Below are positions 1-5,211 of a stretch of DNA of 5,211 nt, piece by piece. The position numbers and the translations under genes are program-made. The notes beneath the pieces were generated by a model. It did no database searches. It had not been told where the DNA came from and saw nothing but the letters and a program-made list of their open reading frames with translations. The stretch is from positions 1 to 5,211 of the forward strand of contig JAUVBH010000140.1 in the NCBI GenBank assembly GCA_030591285.1. The letters run 5' to 3'. The stretch comes from Thermoplasmatota archaeon. GTDB taxonomy: Archaea; Thermoplasmatota; Penumbrarchaeia; Penumbrarchaeales; Penumbrarchaeaceae. Each line of letters begins with the position of its first letter. Positions within the stretch are counted from its first letter, which is position 1.

Positions 1-1109
1 ACAGTGCATCGGATGTGGCATTGATCACACCGCTCCGGGACGGTATGAACCTTACCGCTAAGGAATACATCGCATCCAGATCGGACCATTCCGGTGTTCT
101 GATACTTTCCGAACTTGCCGGCGCCGCAAAGGAACTGGGAGAGTGCCTCCACGTCAATCCGCACAATGTGGAGGATATCGCAGATGCGATATACAAAGCG
201 CTTGAGATGCCAAAGGAAAAGCAGGTCCGAAGCAACAGGATCATGAGGGAGAGGATCCGGAAATATGACGTAGACAGGTGGGCATCCGATTTCGTATCAG
301 AGCTCGATCGGATCAAAGAGATACAGACGAAAAAATGCTTCAAGAAGATGGATGGGACCATAACCGACAAACTCCTCAAGGACTACAGAAATGGAGATCG
401 CAGACTGTTCCTTCTGGATTACGACGGGACCCTCGTCAAGTTCAGGAGTTCTCCTGAAGAAGCGGTTCCCGACCCAGAACTCAGGTCCGTTCTGAACTCA
501 CTGATAGAAAAGAAAGGTAACGAGCTCGTAATTGTCAGCGGCCGGGATAAACATACCCTGGAGGAGTGGTTTGGGGATATGGATCTGAACATCATAGCCG
601 AACACGGGGTCTGGATCAAAACCAGAAAGGGTCAATGGAGCATGATAGAACAGCTTGAGGACTCCTGGAAGGAAAAGATCAGACCCGTTCTGGAATCATA
701 TGTAATCAAACCACCGGGAGCTTTCGTTGAAGAGAAGAGCTTCTCTTTGGCATGGCACTACAGGAAAGCAGATCAGAACCAGGCCCAAGCCCAGATCAGC
801 GAGATGAAGGAGACACTTCATAACATGATCTCCAATCTCAACGTGGGTATCCTGAACGGCAACAAGGTGATAGAGATCAAGAACATCGGTGTCGACAAGG
901 GAAGGGCGGTCAGAAAATGGACGGAGGGTAAGGATTGGGACTTCATCTTCGCAGCGGGGGATGATTGGACCGATGAGGATATGTTCGAGGTCCTTCCGGA
1001 GAATGGGTATTCAATAAGGGTTGGTTACACCAATTCAAAGGCCAGGTTCAATCTCAAGAACGTGGACGAGGTCAGGGACATTCTATCCCGAATGGTAAAG
1101 ATAAATTGA
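1..1109 (+). CDS. otsAB: Bifunctional trehalose-6-phosphate synthase/phosphatase (OtsA-OtsB fusion), 5'-truncated by the window edge
   Basis: This enzyme makes trehalose in two steps in the cytoplasm: NDP-glucose plus glucose-6-phosphate gives trehalose-6-phosphate, which is then dephosphorylated. The frame is open to the left edge and codons before the GTG at 15 read S-A-S-D, continuing the conserved family motif, so the true start lies outside. Counting from the codon at 15, residues 1-103 are the C-terminal end of a GT20 synthase, with PLRDGMNL and AKEY; Asp9 and Glu17 match the nucleotide-sugar binding pair of OtsA. A linker of about 25 residues follows. Residues 130-360 are a HAD-type trehalose phosphatase: motif I DYDGT (nucleophile Asp135, acid Asp137), motif II SGRD at 175-178, AEHGVW at 195-200, motif III Lys295 in VDKGRAV, and motif IV GDDWTDED at 315-322. 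All phosphatase catalytic residues are present. About three quarters of the synthase domain is missing from view. The fusion is read from one unbroken frame. The stop is TGA at 1107-1109. Confidence 0.93.
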   Translation, partial: SASDVALITPLRDGMNLTAKEYIASRSDHSGVLILSELAGAAKELGECLHVNPHNVEDIADAIYKALEMPKEKQVRSNRIMRERIRKYDVDRWASDFVSELDRIKEIQTKKCFKKMDGTITDKLLKDYRNGDRRLFLLDYDGTLVKFRSSPEEAVPDPELRSVLNSLIEKKGNELVIVSGRDKHTLEEWFGDMDLNIIAEHGVWIKTRKGQWSMIEQLEDSWKEKIRPVLESYVIKPPGAFVEEKSFSLAWHYRKADQNQAQAQISEMKETLHNMISNLNVGILNGNKVIEIKNIGVDKGRAVRKWTEGKDWDFIFAAGDDWTDEDMFEVLPENGYSIRVGYTNSKARFNLKNVDEVRDILSRMVKIN

Positions 1110-1111
1110 CC

Positions 1112-1119
1112 TTCTTTTT
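1112..1119 (+). terminator. Candidate archaeal T-tract terminator after otsAB
   Basis: A run of seven T in eight bases (TTCTTTTT) begins three bases after the otsAB stop codon. Archaeal RNA polymerase commonly terminates at such T-rich tracts without needing a hairpin. A TATA-like box follows about 25 bases later, which fits a transcript end here and a separate promoter for the next gene. Short T-tracts also occur by chance. Confidence 0.4.
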
Positions 1120-1140
1120 ACCCGCACAATTCTCATATTT

Positions 1141-1151
1141 GAAATTTAAAT
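1141..1151 (+). promoter_or_regulatory. Archaeal BRE/TATA promoter for treT
   Basis: The purine-rich GAAA (1141-1144) followed by TTTAAAT (1145-1151) fits the BRE plus TATA-box arrangement of archaeal promoters. A start about 26 bases downstream of the box centre would fall near 1174, leaving a leader of about 30 nt before the ATG at 1205. A second AT-rich stretch, TTTTAAT at 1159-1165, is an alternative box giving a shorter leader. The position in a 95-base gap after a T-tract supports an independent promoter. No transcription start is proven. Confidence 0.5.
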
Positions 1152-1178
1152 GAAAACCTTTTAATTGGTCCTAATATT

Positions 1179-1199
1179 GTCCCGCTGAGCGGACGGGAT
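1179..1199 (+). promoter_or_regulatory. Possible stem-loop in the treT leader
   Basis: GTCCCG (1179-1184) can pair with CGGGAT (1194-1199), closed by one G-U pair, around a 9-base loop. A competing fold within the same bases pairs the arms on either side of TGA at 1187-1189, with a bulged C. Either hairpin would end a few bases before the ATG and would cover GGGAT, the only weak candidate ribosome site for treT. A role in controlling translation is inference; the stem is short. Confidence 0.3.
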
Positions 1200-1204
1200 C
1201 CACC

Positions 1205-2416
1205 ATGATAGATATCGAGCAATACAGGAAAGTGGTCGGTGACAAGCAGATCGATGATCTGATCGAGAAGGCCAAGACCCATGCTGGAAAGAAATATCTG
1301 ATGGTGAACACGACAGCTGATGGTGGTGGAGTAGCTGAGATGCTGAACTCCATGGTTCCCATTTTGAACCATCTGGGTGTTGCTCTTGAATGGAAGATAC
1401 TTCATGGTTTCCACGAGTTCTTTGAAGTTACAAAGAGCTTCCATAATGGTCTCCAGGGGGGAGATATTTCCCTTACGAAAGAGGTTAAGGATCTCTATCT
1501 TGGTACAAATGAAGAGTTCGCTTCATACAATGAATTTGACCATGATGTTGTGGTCATCCATGATCCTCAGCCGCTTCCCCTGATAGCTTTTTTCGAGAAG
1601 AAACAACCCTGGGTATGGAGGCTCCACATAGATATCACACACCCCAATGAGGATCTCTGGGATTTCGTGAAGGGTTATATCCAGATGTATGATAAGATGA
1701 TAATCTCCAACACTGCCTATCGAAAGGATGACCTTGTCATAGATGACGTCATCATATTCCCTGCAATAGATCCATTGACCGAGAAGAACAAGGAATTAGG
1801 CAAAGAAAAGATCGAAGAAGAGATGGGAAAACACAATATTCCCTTGGACAAACCGATCATCTCTCAGATCTCAAGATTCGATATCTGGAAGGACCCCGAA
1901 GGTGTCATCGATGTCTTCAGGAAGGTCAAGGAGACGGCCGATTGCCGCCTGGTGATGTGTGGGAGCATGGCATCGGACGATCCGGAGGGAGGGGAGATAT
2001 TCAAGCGTGTCGAGGCAAAGGCCAGGGACCTTACTGAGTCTGGTGATGTGATCCTCGTCATCAATGCAGAGGAAGTTTTCGTTAATGCACTGCAGAGTGT
2101 TTCCGATGTGGTGATACAGAAATCCATAAGGGAAGGTTTCGGCCTCACGGTCTCCGAAGCATTGTGGAAGGGAACTCCGGTGGTGACTTCGAAGGTTGGA
2201 GGAATTCCACTTCAGGTCAAGGATGGAGAGAACGGTTTCCTTTGCGAACCTACAGATAACGACGCTTATGCTGAGAGGATAATCACACTTCTCAATGACC
2301 AGGACCTCAGGGAACGTATGGGGAAGAAGGGAAAGGAGCATGTTCGCGAGAACTTTCTGATCACCAGACTAATGTCGGATTACCTCGACCTCTTCTCTGA
2401 AATGATCCAGAAGTGA
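1205..2416 (+). CDS. treT: Trehalose synthase TreT (trehalose glycosyltransferring synthase, GT4 family)
   Basis: TreT joins NDP-glucose and free glucose to give trehalose and NDP in one step in the cytoplasm; characterised archaeal members are reversible. The 403-residue length is close to that of the Thermococcales enzymes (a little over 410 residues, from memory). The protein has the GT-B layout. In the N-terminal domain are the glycine-rich loop around GGGVAEML at 40-47, SFHNGLQG at 78-85, HDPQP at 119-123 and WRLHID at 138-143. In the C-terminal domain are SRFDIWKDPEGV at 223-234, with Arg224 and Lys229 as likely phosphate contacts, and the family EX7E motif as Glu310 and Glu318 within REGFGLTVSE. 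These segments match my recollection of Pyrococcus/Thermococcus TreT closely, which sets it apart from generic GT4 enzymes and sucrose synthases. The ATG at 1205 puts the first conserved block at the expected depth. The gene has its own candidate promoter and lies 60 bases before the kinase gene. Confidence 0.93.
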   Translation: MIDIEQYRKVVGDKQIDDLIEKAKTHAGKKYLMVNTTADGGGVAEMLNSMVPILNHLGVALEWKILHGFHEFFEVTKSFHNGLQGGDISLTKEVKDLYLGTNEEFASYNEFDHDVVVIHDPQPLPLIAFFEKKQPWVWRLHIDITHPNEDLWDFVKGYIQMYDKMIISNTAYRKDDLVIDDVIIFPAIDPLTEKNKELGKEKIEEEMGKHNIPLDKPIISQISRFDIWKDPEGVIDVFRKVKETADCRLVMCGSMASDDPEGGEIFKRVEAKARDLTESGDVILVINAEEVFVNALQSVSDVVIQKSIREGFGLTVSEALWKGTPVVTSKVGGIPLQVKDGENGFLCEPTDNDAYAERIITLLNDQDLRERMGKKGKEHVRENFLITRLMSDYLDLFSEMIQK

Positions 2417-2463
2417 TGGTAGATCAATGAAAAGATACATTTCCTAATATGACCTGCAAGATC

Positions 2464-2469
2464 AGGGGA
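2464..2469 (+). promoter_or_regulatory. SD-like ribosome binding site of the ROK kinase gene
   Basis: AGGGGA lies seven bases before the ATG at 2477, a normal spacing for an archaeal Shine-Dalgarno site. It supports this ATG over the overlapping out-of-frame ATG at 2481. A weak TATA-like stretch (GAAAAGATACAT, 2429-2440) lies upstream, but no T-tract follows treT, so read-through from treT is at least as likely as a separate promoter. Confidence 0.45.
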
Positions 2470-2476
2470 CCATCAA

Positions 2477-3475
2477 ATGAATGGAGTCATCGCCTCAGTG
2501 GATATCGGTGCCACAAATATCACCACGACCCTCTGTAATAAGGAGGGAATTTTGGTTCGATACTACCAGAATGTACGATTATCTGGAGACGAGACCACCA
2601 TACCCCGACAGGTCAAGGAAATGATAAAGCAAGGTCTTGTTGAAACCGGGACCGATCCCAATAACCTGTCTGCAGTTGGAATAAGTTCTGCAGGTCCATT
2701 TCAGAAGATCGATGGAATGATAGAGTTGATCTGTCACAATCTCTGCGGGGGAATAACTCCGGAGAGAGGGATAATTCCCAATGATTGGAAATCCATTCCT
2801 CTTGAAAGGGAGATGAGAAGCTCCTTCAAAGAGCTGGTTATCGAGAATGACGCTGTTTCGGGTGCTGTTGCAGAAAGGACCTTTGGTGGGGGGATCGGTT
2901 TCGATGATCTGATCTATGTCACCTGGAGTACCGGTGTGGGTACCGGAGCTTATGTTGATGGCAGATTGATCAGAGGAAAGAACGGAAATGCTCCACATGG
3001 TGGTCATGTATATGTGGGGTTTGAAGGTCCGGTCTGTGGATGCGGCAATATATGCGACATCGAGTCCACATCTTCTGGAACAGCAATTGCTCTTGAGTAT
3101 GGTGGGGGAGTGAAGACCGAAGATGTCTTCAAGGCATATCATGATGATGAAAATGCTAAAAAGATCGTCAATGACGCTGCACGTTCCCTGGCACGTGGAC
3201 TTGCATCCATCAACTGCATCCTTGATACCAGACTGGTAACCATTGGAGGAAGTGTCTTCCTGAACAATGTCGATCTTCTTCTCCCATTGGTCAAGGAGGA
3301 GTTCTACAGGTCCTTTCCTGCCCTGAGCAGTGGTGTGGAGATCAAACCCACTCCTCTTGGGTCGAATATCGGAGATGTGGCAGCTATTTCCCTGGTGATC
3401 CCTGATGAATGGATGGAGCACTGGAGATCATCAAAACCCTGGCAGCGGGCCCCTGAGACGATCCTTCTCGAATAA
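2477..3475 (+). CDS. ROK-family sugar kinase (probable glucokinase)
   Basis: ROK kinases transfer phosphate from ATP to a hexose, usually glucose, N-acetylglucosamine or N-acetylmannosamine. The 332-residue protein shows the family blocks in order: phosphate-binding DIGATN at 9-14, SSAGP at 70-74, END at 123-125 with Asp125 as the expected catalytic base, STGVGTG at 151-157, and a zinc/sugar region at 174-201. Two deviations stand out. The usual GEIGH-type motif reads PHGGH (173-177), so the sugar-contacting Glu is His174, while His177 is kept. The usual CxCGxxGCxE reads CGCGNICDIE (187-196), so the third Cys sits one position early with Asp after it, while the terminal Glu196 is kept. A tail of about 24 residues (309-332) extends beyond the usual ROK end. 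Next to treT and otsAB, a glucokinase role feeding glucose-6-phosphate to OtsA is likely, but specificity is inferred from context and another hexose is possible. Confidence 0.85.
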   Translation: MNGVIASVDIGATNITTTLCNKEGILVRYYQNVRLSGDETTIPRQVKEMIKQGLVETGTDPNNLSAVGISSAGPFQKIDGMIELICHNLCGGITPERGIIPNDWKSIPLEREMRSSFKELVIENDAVSGAVAERTFGGGIGFDDLIYVTWSTGVGTGAYVDGRLIRGKNGNAPHGGHVYVGFEGPVCGCGNICDIESTSSGTAIALEYGGGVKTEDVFKAYHDDENAKKIVNDAARSLARGLASINCILDTRLVTIGGSVFLNNVDLLLPLVKEEFYRSFPALSSGVEIKPTPLGSNIGDVAAISLVIPDEWMEHWRSSKPWQRAPETILLE

Positions 3476-3487
3476 AGATTTGAATAT
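3474..3487 (+). promoter_or_regulatory. Candidate promoter for a near-leaderless transcript of the 3515 gene
   Basis: The A-rich AAAGA (3474-3478) followed by TTTGAATAT (3479-3487) resembles a BRE/TATA pair. Its centre lies about 32 bases before the ATG at 3515, so a start 26 bases downstream would leave only a few untranslated bases. This suits a leaderless mRNA and fits the lack of a properly spaced SD site: GAGGGG at 3508-3513 ends one base before the ATG, too close to work normally. Confidence 0.35.
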
Positions 3488-3514
3488 CAATAACCATTTT
3501 ACCTATCGAGGGGA

Positions 3515-4225
3515 ATGGCCGAATACGCTTTTGAAAGACAGTTCACATCAACGAAGTCTCCCTATGAGGTATTCGATGAGATCGATGACCATCTCATTGA
3601 GCATCTTGGCGGCAAGGTCCATTACAGCCAGGCCAGGAGAAAGTACGTCGTACAGGGCCCCAGCAAAGGGATCAAGTTCGGGCCCTTGATGAACCTGAAA
3701 CTTTTTTTCGATCTCAGGACAGATAATCAGAACCGCTTCAAGATGATAGTCAAAATGGAAAAGAAACCCTCATGTCTTCTTTGGGGACTGATCCCCATAG
3801 GATTTTTATTGACCTTGTCCGGAATTCCCCTGTTCTGGATACCAATACTCTATTTTTTTACCAAACCAAAGGCAGATGTGGAGGTCGTGGTCGATTCGTT
3901 CATTAGGAAGATGAAAGCACCTATTATTGCTGTCACGCAGCAGAAGGTCGAGGTATATGAGGCGATAATCGTTGAAAGGGATGAAGAGATCGTTACAGGA
4001 TCCACACCAGAGGGCAAGGTCTACATGGCCCCTGATCTGAAAAAATTGATGTTCATGTCCGTTGGGATCGCATTGGCTGGCGGGATGATCGCGCTGGTAG
4101 CTGTGAAATTGGCCGAGGGCTCAGCTCCTTTTGCGATGCCTCTGGCTTGTGGTGGTGGGATATTCATGATACTGGGAGCGATCTTGCTGATCTATATACT
4201 GGTAAGAATGGCCAAGAACAAATAG
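3515..4225 (+). CDS. Hypothetical multi-pass membrane protein
   Basis: I do not recognise the family of this 236-residue protein. Residues 1-85 look soluble and mixed alpha/beta, opening with an aromatic and charged stretch (MAEYAFERQF) and a helix with SPYEVFDEIDDHL; this is loosely like the start of SRPBCC/START-type folds, a weak suggestion only. A long hydrophobic stretch at 87-115, broken by GIP, could be one long segment or a tight two-helix hairpin. A charged loop with strand-like content spans 116-177 (KADVEVVVDSF, QQKVEVYEAIIV). Two clear membrane segments follow at about 178-199 and 206-230, ending in the positive tail RMAKNK, which may lie in the cytoplasm. The ATG at 3515 is the first start after an in-frame TAA at 3491. 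The gene follows the kinase gene by 39 bases on the same strand, but nothing in it points to sugar metabolism. It ends six bases before the end of the convergent small gene. Confidence 0.75.
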   Translation: MAEYAFERQFTSTKSPYEVFDEIDDHLIEHLGGKVHYSQARRKYVVQGPSKGIKFGPLMNLKLFFDLRTDNQNRFKMIVKMEKKPSCLLWGLIPIGFLLTLSGIPLFWIPILYFFTKPKADVEVVVDSFIRKMKAPIIAVTQQKVEVYEAIIVERDEEIVTGSTPEGKVYMAPDLKKLMFMSVGIALAGGMIALVAVKLAEGSAPFAMPLACGGGIFMILGAILLIYILVRMAKNK

Positions 4226-4231
4226 GGGCCC

Positions 4232-4411
4232 TCACCTTCTCCCGGGAACATAGACAGTGGATAATTGAGATGTATATGTCTTCCCTCCATCTTTTCTTCT
4301 CACATATGCGATGAAGACCCATCCCCCCGGAACCGAGACCCTGTGAATATGAATATCTTCGGGGGGTGTGTCATCGAATTCAGGTTCTTCATTGTCCTGA
4401 GGGTGTTCCAT
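4232..4411 (-). CDS. Small 59-residue hypothetical protein
   Basis: This ORF reads from ATG (4411-4409) to TGA (4234-4232). An SD site AAGGAG (plus-strand CTCCTT, 4419-4424) sits exactly seven bases before the ATG, the best ribosome site in the window, and an in-frame TGA just upstream fixes the start. The first 20 residues are acidic and proline-rich (EHPQDNEEPEFDDTPPED). The rest is basic and strand-like, with VSVPGGWVFIAYVRRK and a Tyr/Thr/Ser-rich end (TYTSQLSTVYVPGRR). It has no Cys, no zinc-finger motif and no clear membrane helix. I do not recognise a family. The VPGGWVFIAY segment resembles a beta hairpin. It lies 62 bases downstream of the minus-strand membrane protein gene on the same strand, so the two may be co-transcribed. 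It fills what would otherwise be a 248-base gap. Confidence 0.65.
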   Translation of the reverse strand: MEHPQDNEEPEFDDTPPEDIHIHRVSVPGGWVFIAYVRRKDGGKTYTSQLSTVYVPGRR

Positions 4412-4418
4412 GGTTCAT

Positions 4419-4424
4419 CTCCTT
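4419..4424 (-). promoter_or_regulatory. Shine-Dalgarno site of the small minus-strand gene
   Basis: On the minus strand this reads AAGGAG, a strong match to the archaeal SD sequence, followed by a 7-base spacer and the ATG at 4411. A closer ATG at 4418-4416 leaves no spacer and meets a stop after nine codons, so the site selects the 4411 start. A weak TATA-like TTTACATA lies upstream on the minus strand (plus 4449-4456) and could give the gene its own promoter. Confidence 0.6.
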
Positions 4425-4473
4425 GAAGAGAGGGATGGGTCAAGGAATATGTAAACCATCTGGTTGGAAATGA

Positions 4474-5211
4474 TCAGTTATCTTTGTCCACTTTGATCTT
4501 TTCAGGTTTTTTCTTCTTTTCGATCTTCTTTTTCATCTTATATTCCAACTCGTCGCCCAATCTTTGATGCCATCTCTTGCTGAAAGCTTCACCTTCTGCT
4601 CTTTTTCTTGAGTAGTAATCCGAGGGCATGTCATCATAGGGATTGGTCATTGGTTCGAACCAGATCTCTTTTCTTCTGGGGGATGTCTCGTATTCATCCC
4701 ATTCTGCTTTCTTCTCATCCTCCATAGGATCTTCCCCTTCATACTTGTAATGGGAATTCACTTCTGATGGTTCATCCAGACCCCGTTTCTTCTTGTATAT
4801 TGTCACGGACCCCCATGAAATTCCCGCGATACCCGCGATCAAGAATATTGGGAATCCGAACAACGCTGATATCAGTCCCAAACGAGAGTAATTTGCAGAA
4901 TACTTGACCTGGAACTCCATAAAAGCATCGACACTTTCGTCTGTGATGATCCTGATCTCATAGTCTCCGGTTTTTTTAAGTTTAGTCTCCTCTTCATTCC
5001 AGAAAAAGCTGCCCGGGATCATATCATATTCTTCAACAACGCTTCCATCCCCAAGATAGATTATTTCAACCTCAAAGGAGTCGATATCCATGAAAATATC
5101 CCTGTGTTTTCCCGGCTGGCCACCATCCACAAGGTGCTTTTCCTTGCTTCTGTAGAAATGGGGTCTAAGGGGTCCCAATCCGGTAAAAGAATCATTGCGT
5201 TGTCTGCGCTG
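4474..5211 (-). CDS. Single-pass membrane protein with a long charged tail, N-terminus beyond the window
   Basis: The frame is open from the right edge (245 visible residues) to TAA at 4476-4474. Numbered from the edge, residues 1 to about 108 form a strand-rich domain with VEIIYLGDGSVVEEYDMI and TGDYEIRIITD. An N-Y-S glycosylation sequon at 107-109 lies just before the membrane. One hydrophobic segment follows at about 111-139 (LGLISALFGFPIFLIAGIAG), then the positive stop-transfer KKKR at 140-143. About 100 highly charged residues complete it: acidic around 147-175 (YEGEDPMEDEKKAEWDEYE), then lysine-rich at the end (KMKKKIEKKKKPEKIKV). By the positive-inside rule the strand-rich part is outside and the tail in the cytoplasm. 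Archaeal proteins with GOLD-like or Ig-like ectodomains have this plan, but I cannot assign a family. The TTG at 5178 is not taken as the start because the frame continues upstream and no signal peptide follows it. Function is unknown. Confidence 0.75.
   Translation of the reverse strand, partial: QRRQRNDSFTGLGPLRPHFYRSKEKHLVDGGQPGKHRDIFMDIDSFEVEIIYLGDGSVVEEYDMIPGSFFWNEEETKLKKTGDYEIRIITDESVDAFMEFQVKYSANYSRLGLISALFGFPIFLIAGIAGISWGSVTIYKKKRGLDEPSEVNSHYKYEGEDPMEDEKKAEWDEYETSPRRKEIWFEPMTNPYDDMPSDYYSRKRAEGEAFSKRWHQRLGDELEYKMKKKIEKKKKPEKIKVDKDN

Noticed and set aside
15..17. GTG at 15 as the start of the first gene
   Set aside because: Codons before it continue the conserved synthase motif to the window edge, and starting here would remove most of the GT20 domain.
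1133..1444. Minus-strand ORFs across the treT start
   Set aside because: They cover the promoter region and the 5' end of treT, and show no SD site or recognisable motif.
1864..2341. Two minus-strand ORFs opposite the C-terminal half of treT
   Set aside because: They are antisense to the conserved glycosyltransferase motifs and show no protein-like domain pattern.
2579..3421. Long minus-strand ORF of 280 codons opposite the ROK kinase
   Set aside because: It lies wholly antisense to a gene with clear family motifs, has no recognisable domain or ribosome site, and its composition reflects the complementary strand.
3405..3689. Plus-strand ORF bridging the kinase end and the 3515 gene
   Set aside because: It overlaps two better-supported genes in another frame and its translation is a low-complexity Ser/Arg/Pro-rich shadow.
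4226..4300. Terminator for the 3515 gene after its stop
   Set aside because: GGGCCC and CCCGGG occur just downstream but no T-tract follows; the only pyrimidine-rich stretch (around 4289-4300) lies inside the convergent small gene.
4389..4418. Minus-strand ATG at 4418 as a start near the SD site
   Set aside because: It directly abuts the SD site with no spacer and ends after nine codons; the ATG at 4411 fits the SD spacing and opens the 59-codon frame.
5176..5178. TTG at 5178 as the start of the right-hand membrane protein
   Set aside because: The frame is open from there to the window edge, and a start here would leave a presumed ectodomain without a signal peptide, so the gene is treated as truncated.
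1..5211. tRNA, rRNA, CRISPR or insertion-sequence features
   Set aside because: I saw no regular repeat-spacer pattern, cloverleaf-like segment, transposase motif or terminal inverted repeats on either strand.

Overview
The window looks like a stretch of an archaeal chromosome, most likely a euryarchaeal or Thermoplasmatota-type lineage; the phylum is inferred, not shown. The archaeal reading rests on four points. The second gene is a TreT-type trehalose synthase that closely resembles, from memory, the Thermococcales enzymes. A TATA box with a BRE-like purine stretch precedes that gene. A T-rich tract follows the first gene. Some genes carry Shine-Dalgarno (SD) sites while another looks leaderless. 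Arginine is mostly AGG/AGA and isoleucine often ATA or ATC. Base composition is moderate and even, with no sign of a mobile element.

Layout. Positions 1-3475 hold a plus-strand carbohydrate cluster. It contains the 3' part of a fused trehalose-6-phosphate synthase/phosphatase (OtsA-OtsB type, truncated by the left edge), then a complete trehalose glycosyltransferring synthase (TreT), then a ROK-family sugar kinase. A plus-strand hypothetical membrane protein follows at 3515-4225. Two minus-strand genes converge on it. One is a single-pass membrane protein running off the right edge (4474-5211). The other is a small 59-residue ORF (4232-4411) with a well-placed SD site, short enough to be missed by size-filtered gene calling.

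How the genes may work together. OtsAB makes trehalose from glucose-6-phosphate and a nucleotide-sugar glucose donor through trehalose-6-phosphate. TreT makes or breaks trehalose directly, using NDP-glucose and free glucose. A ROK kinase that phosphorylates glucose would connect the free-glucose pool used by TreT to the glucose-6-phosphate pool used by OtsA. The cluster can therefore be read as a small trehalose and NDP-glucose interconversion module. The kinase differs from the usual ROK consensus at two places in or near the sugar and zinc site, so its substrate is uncertain. The membrane proteins downstream have no recognisable link to trehalose.

I see no tRNA, rRNA, CRISPR array, insertion sequence or phage feature. 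The strongest leads are the paired trehalose routes with a linking kinase, the altered ROK motif, and the small ORF.
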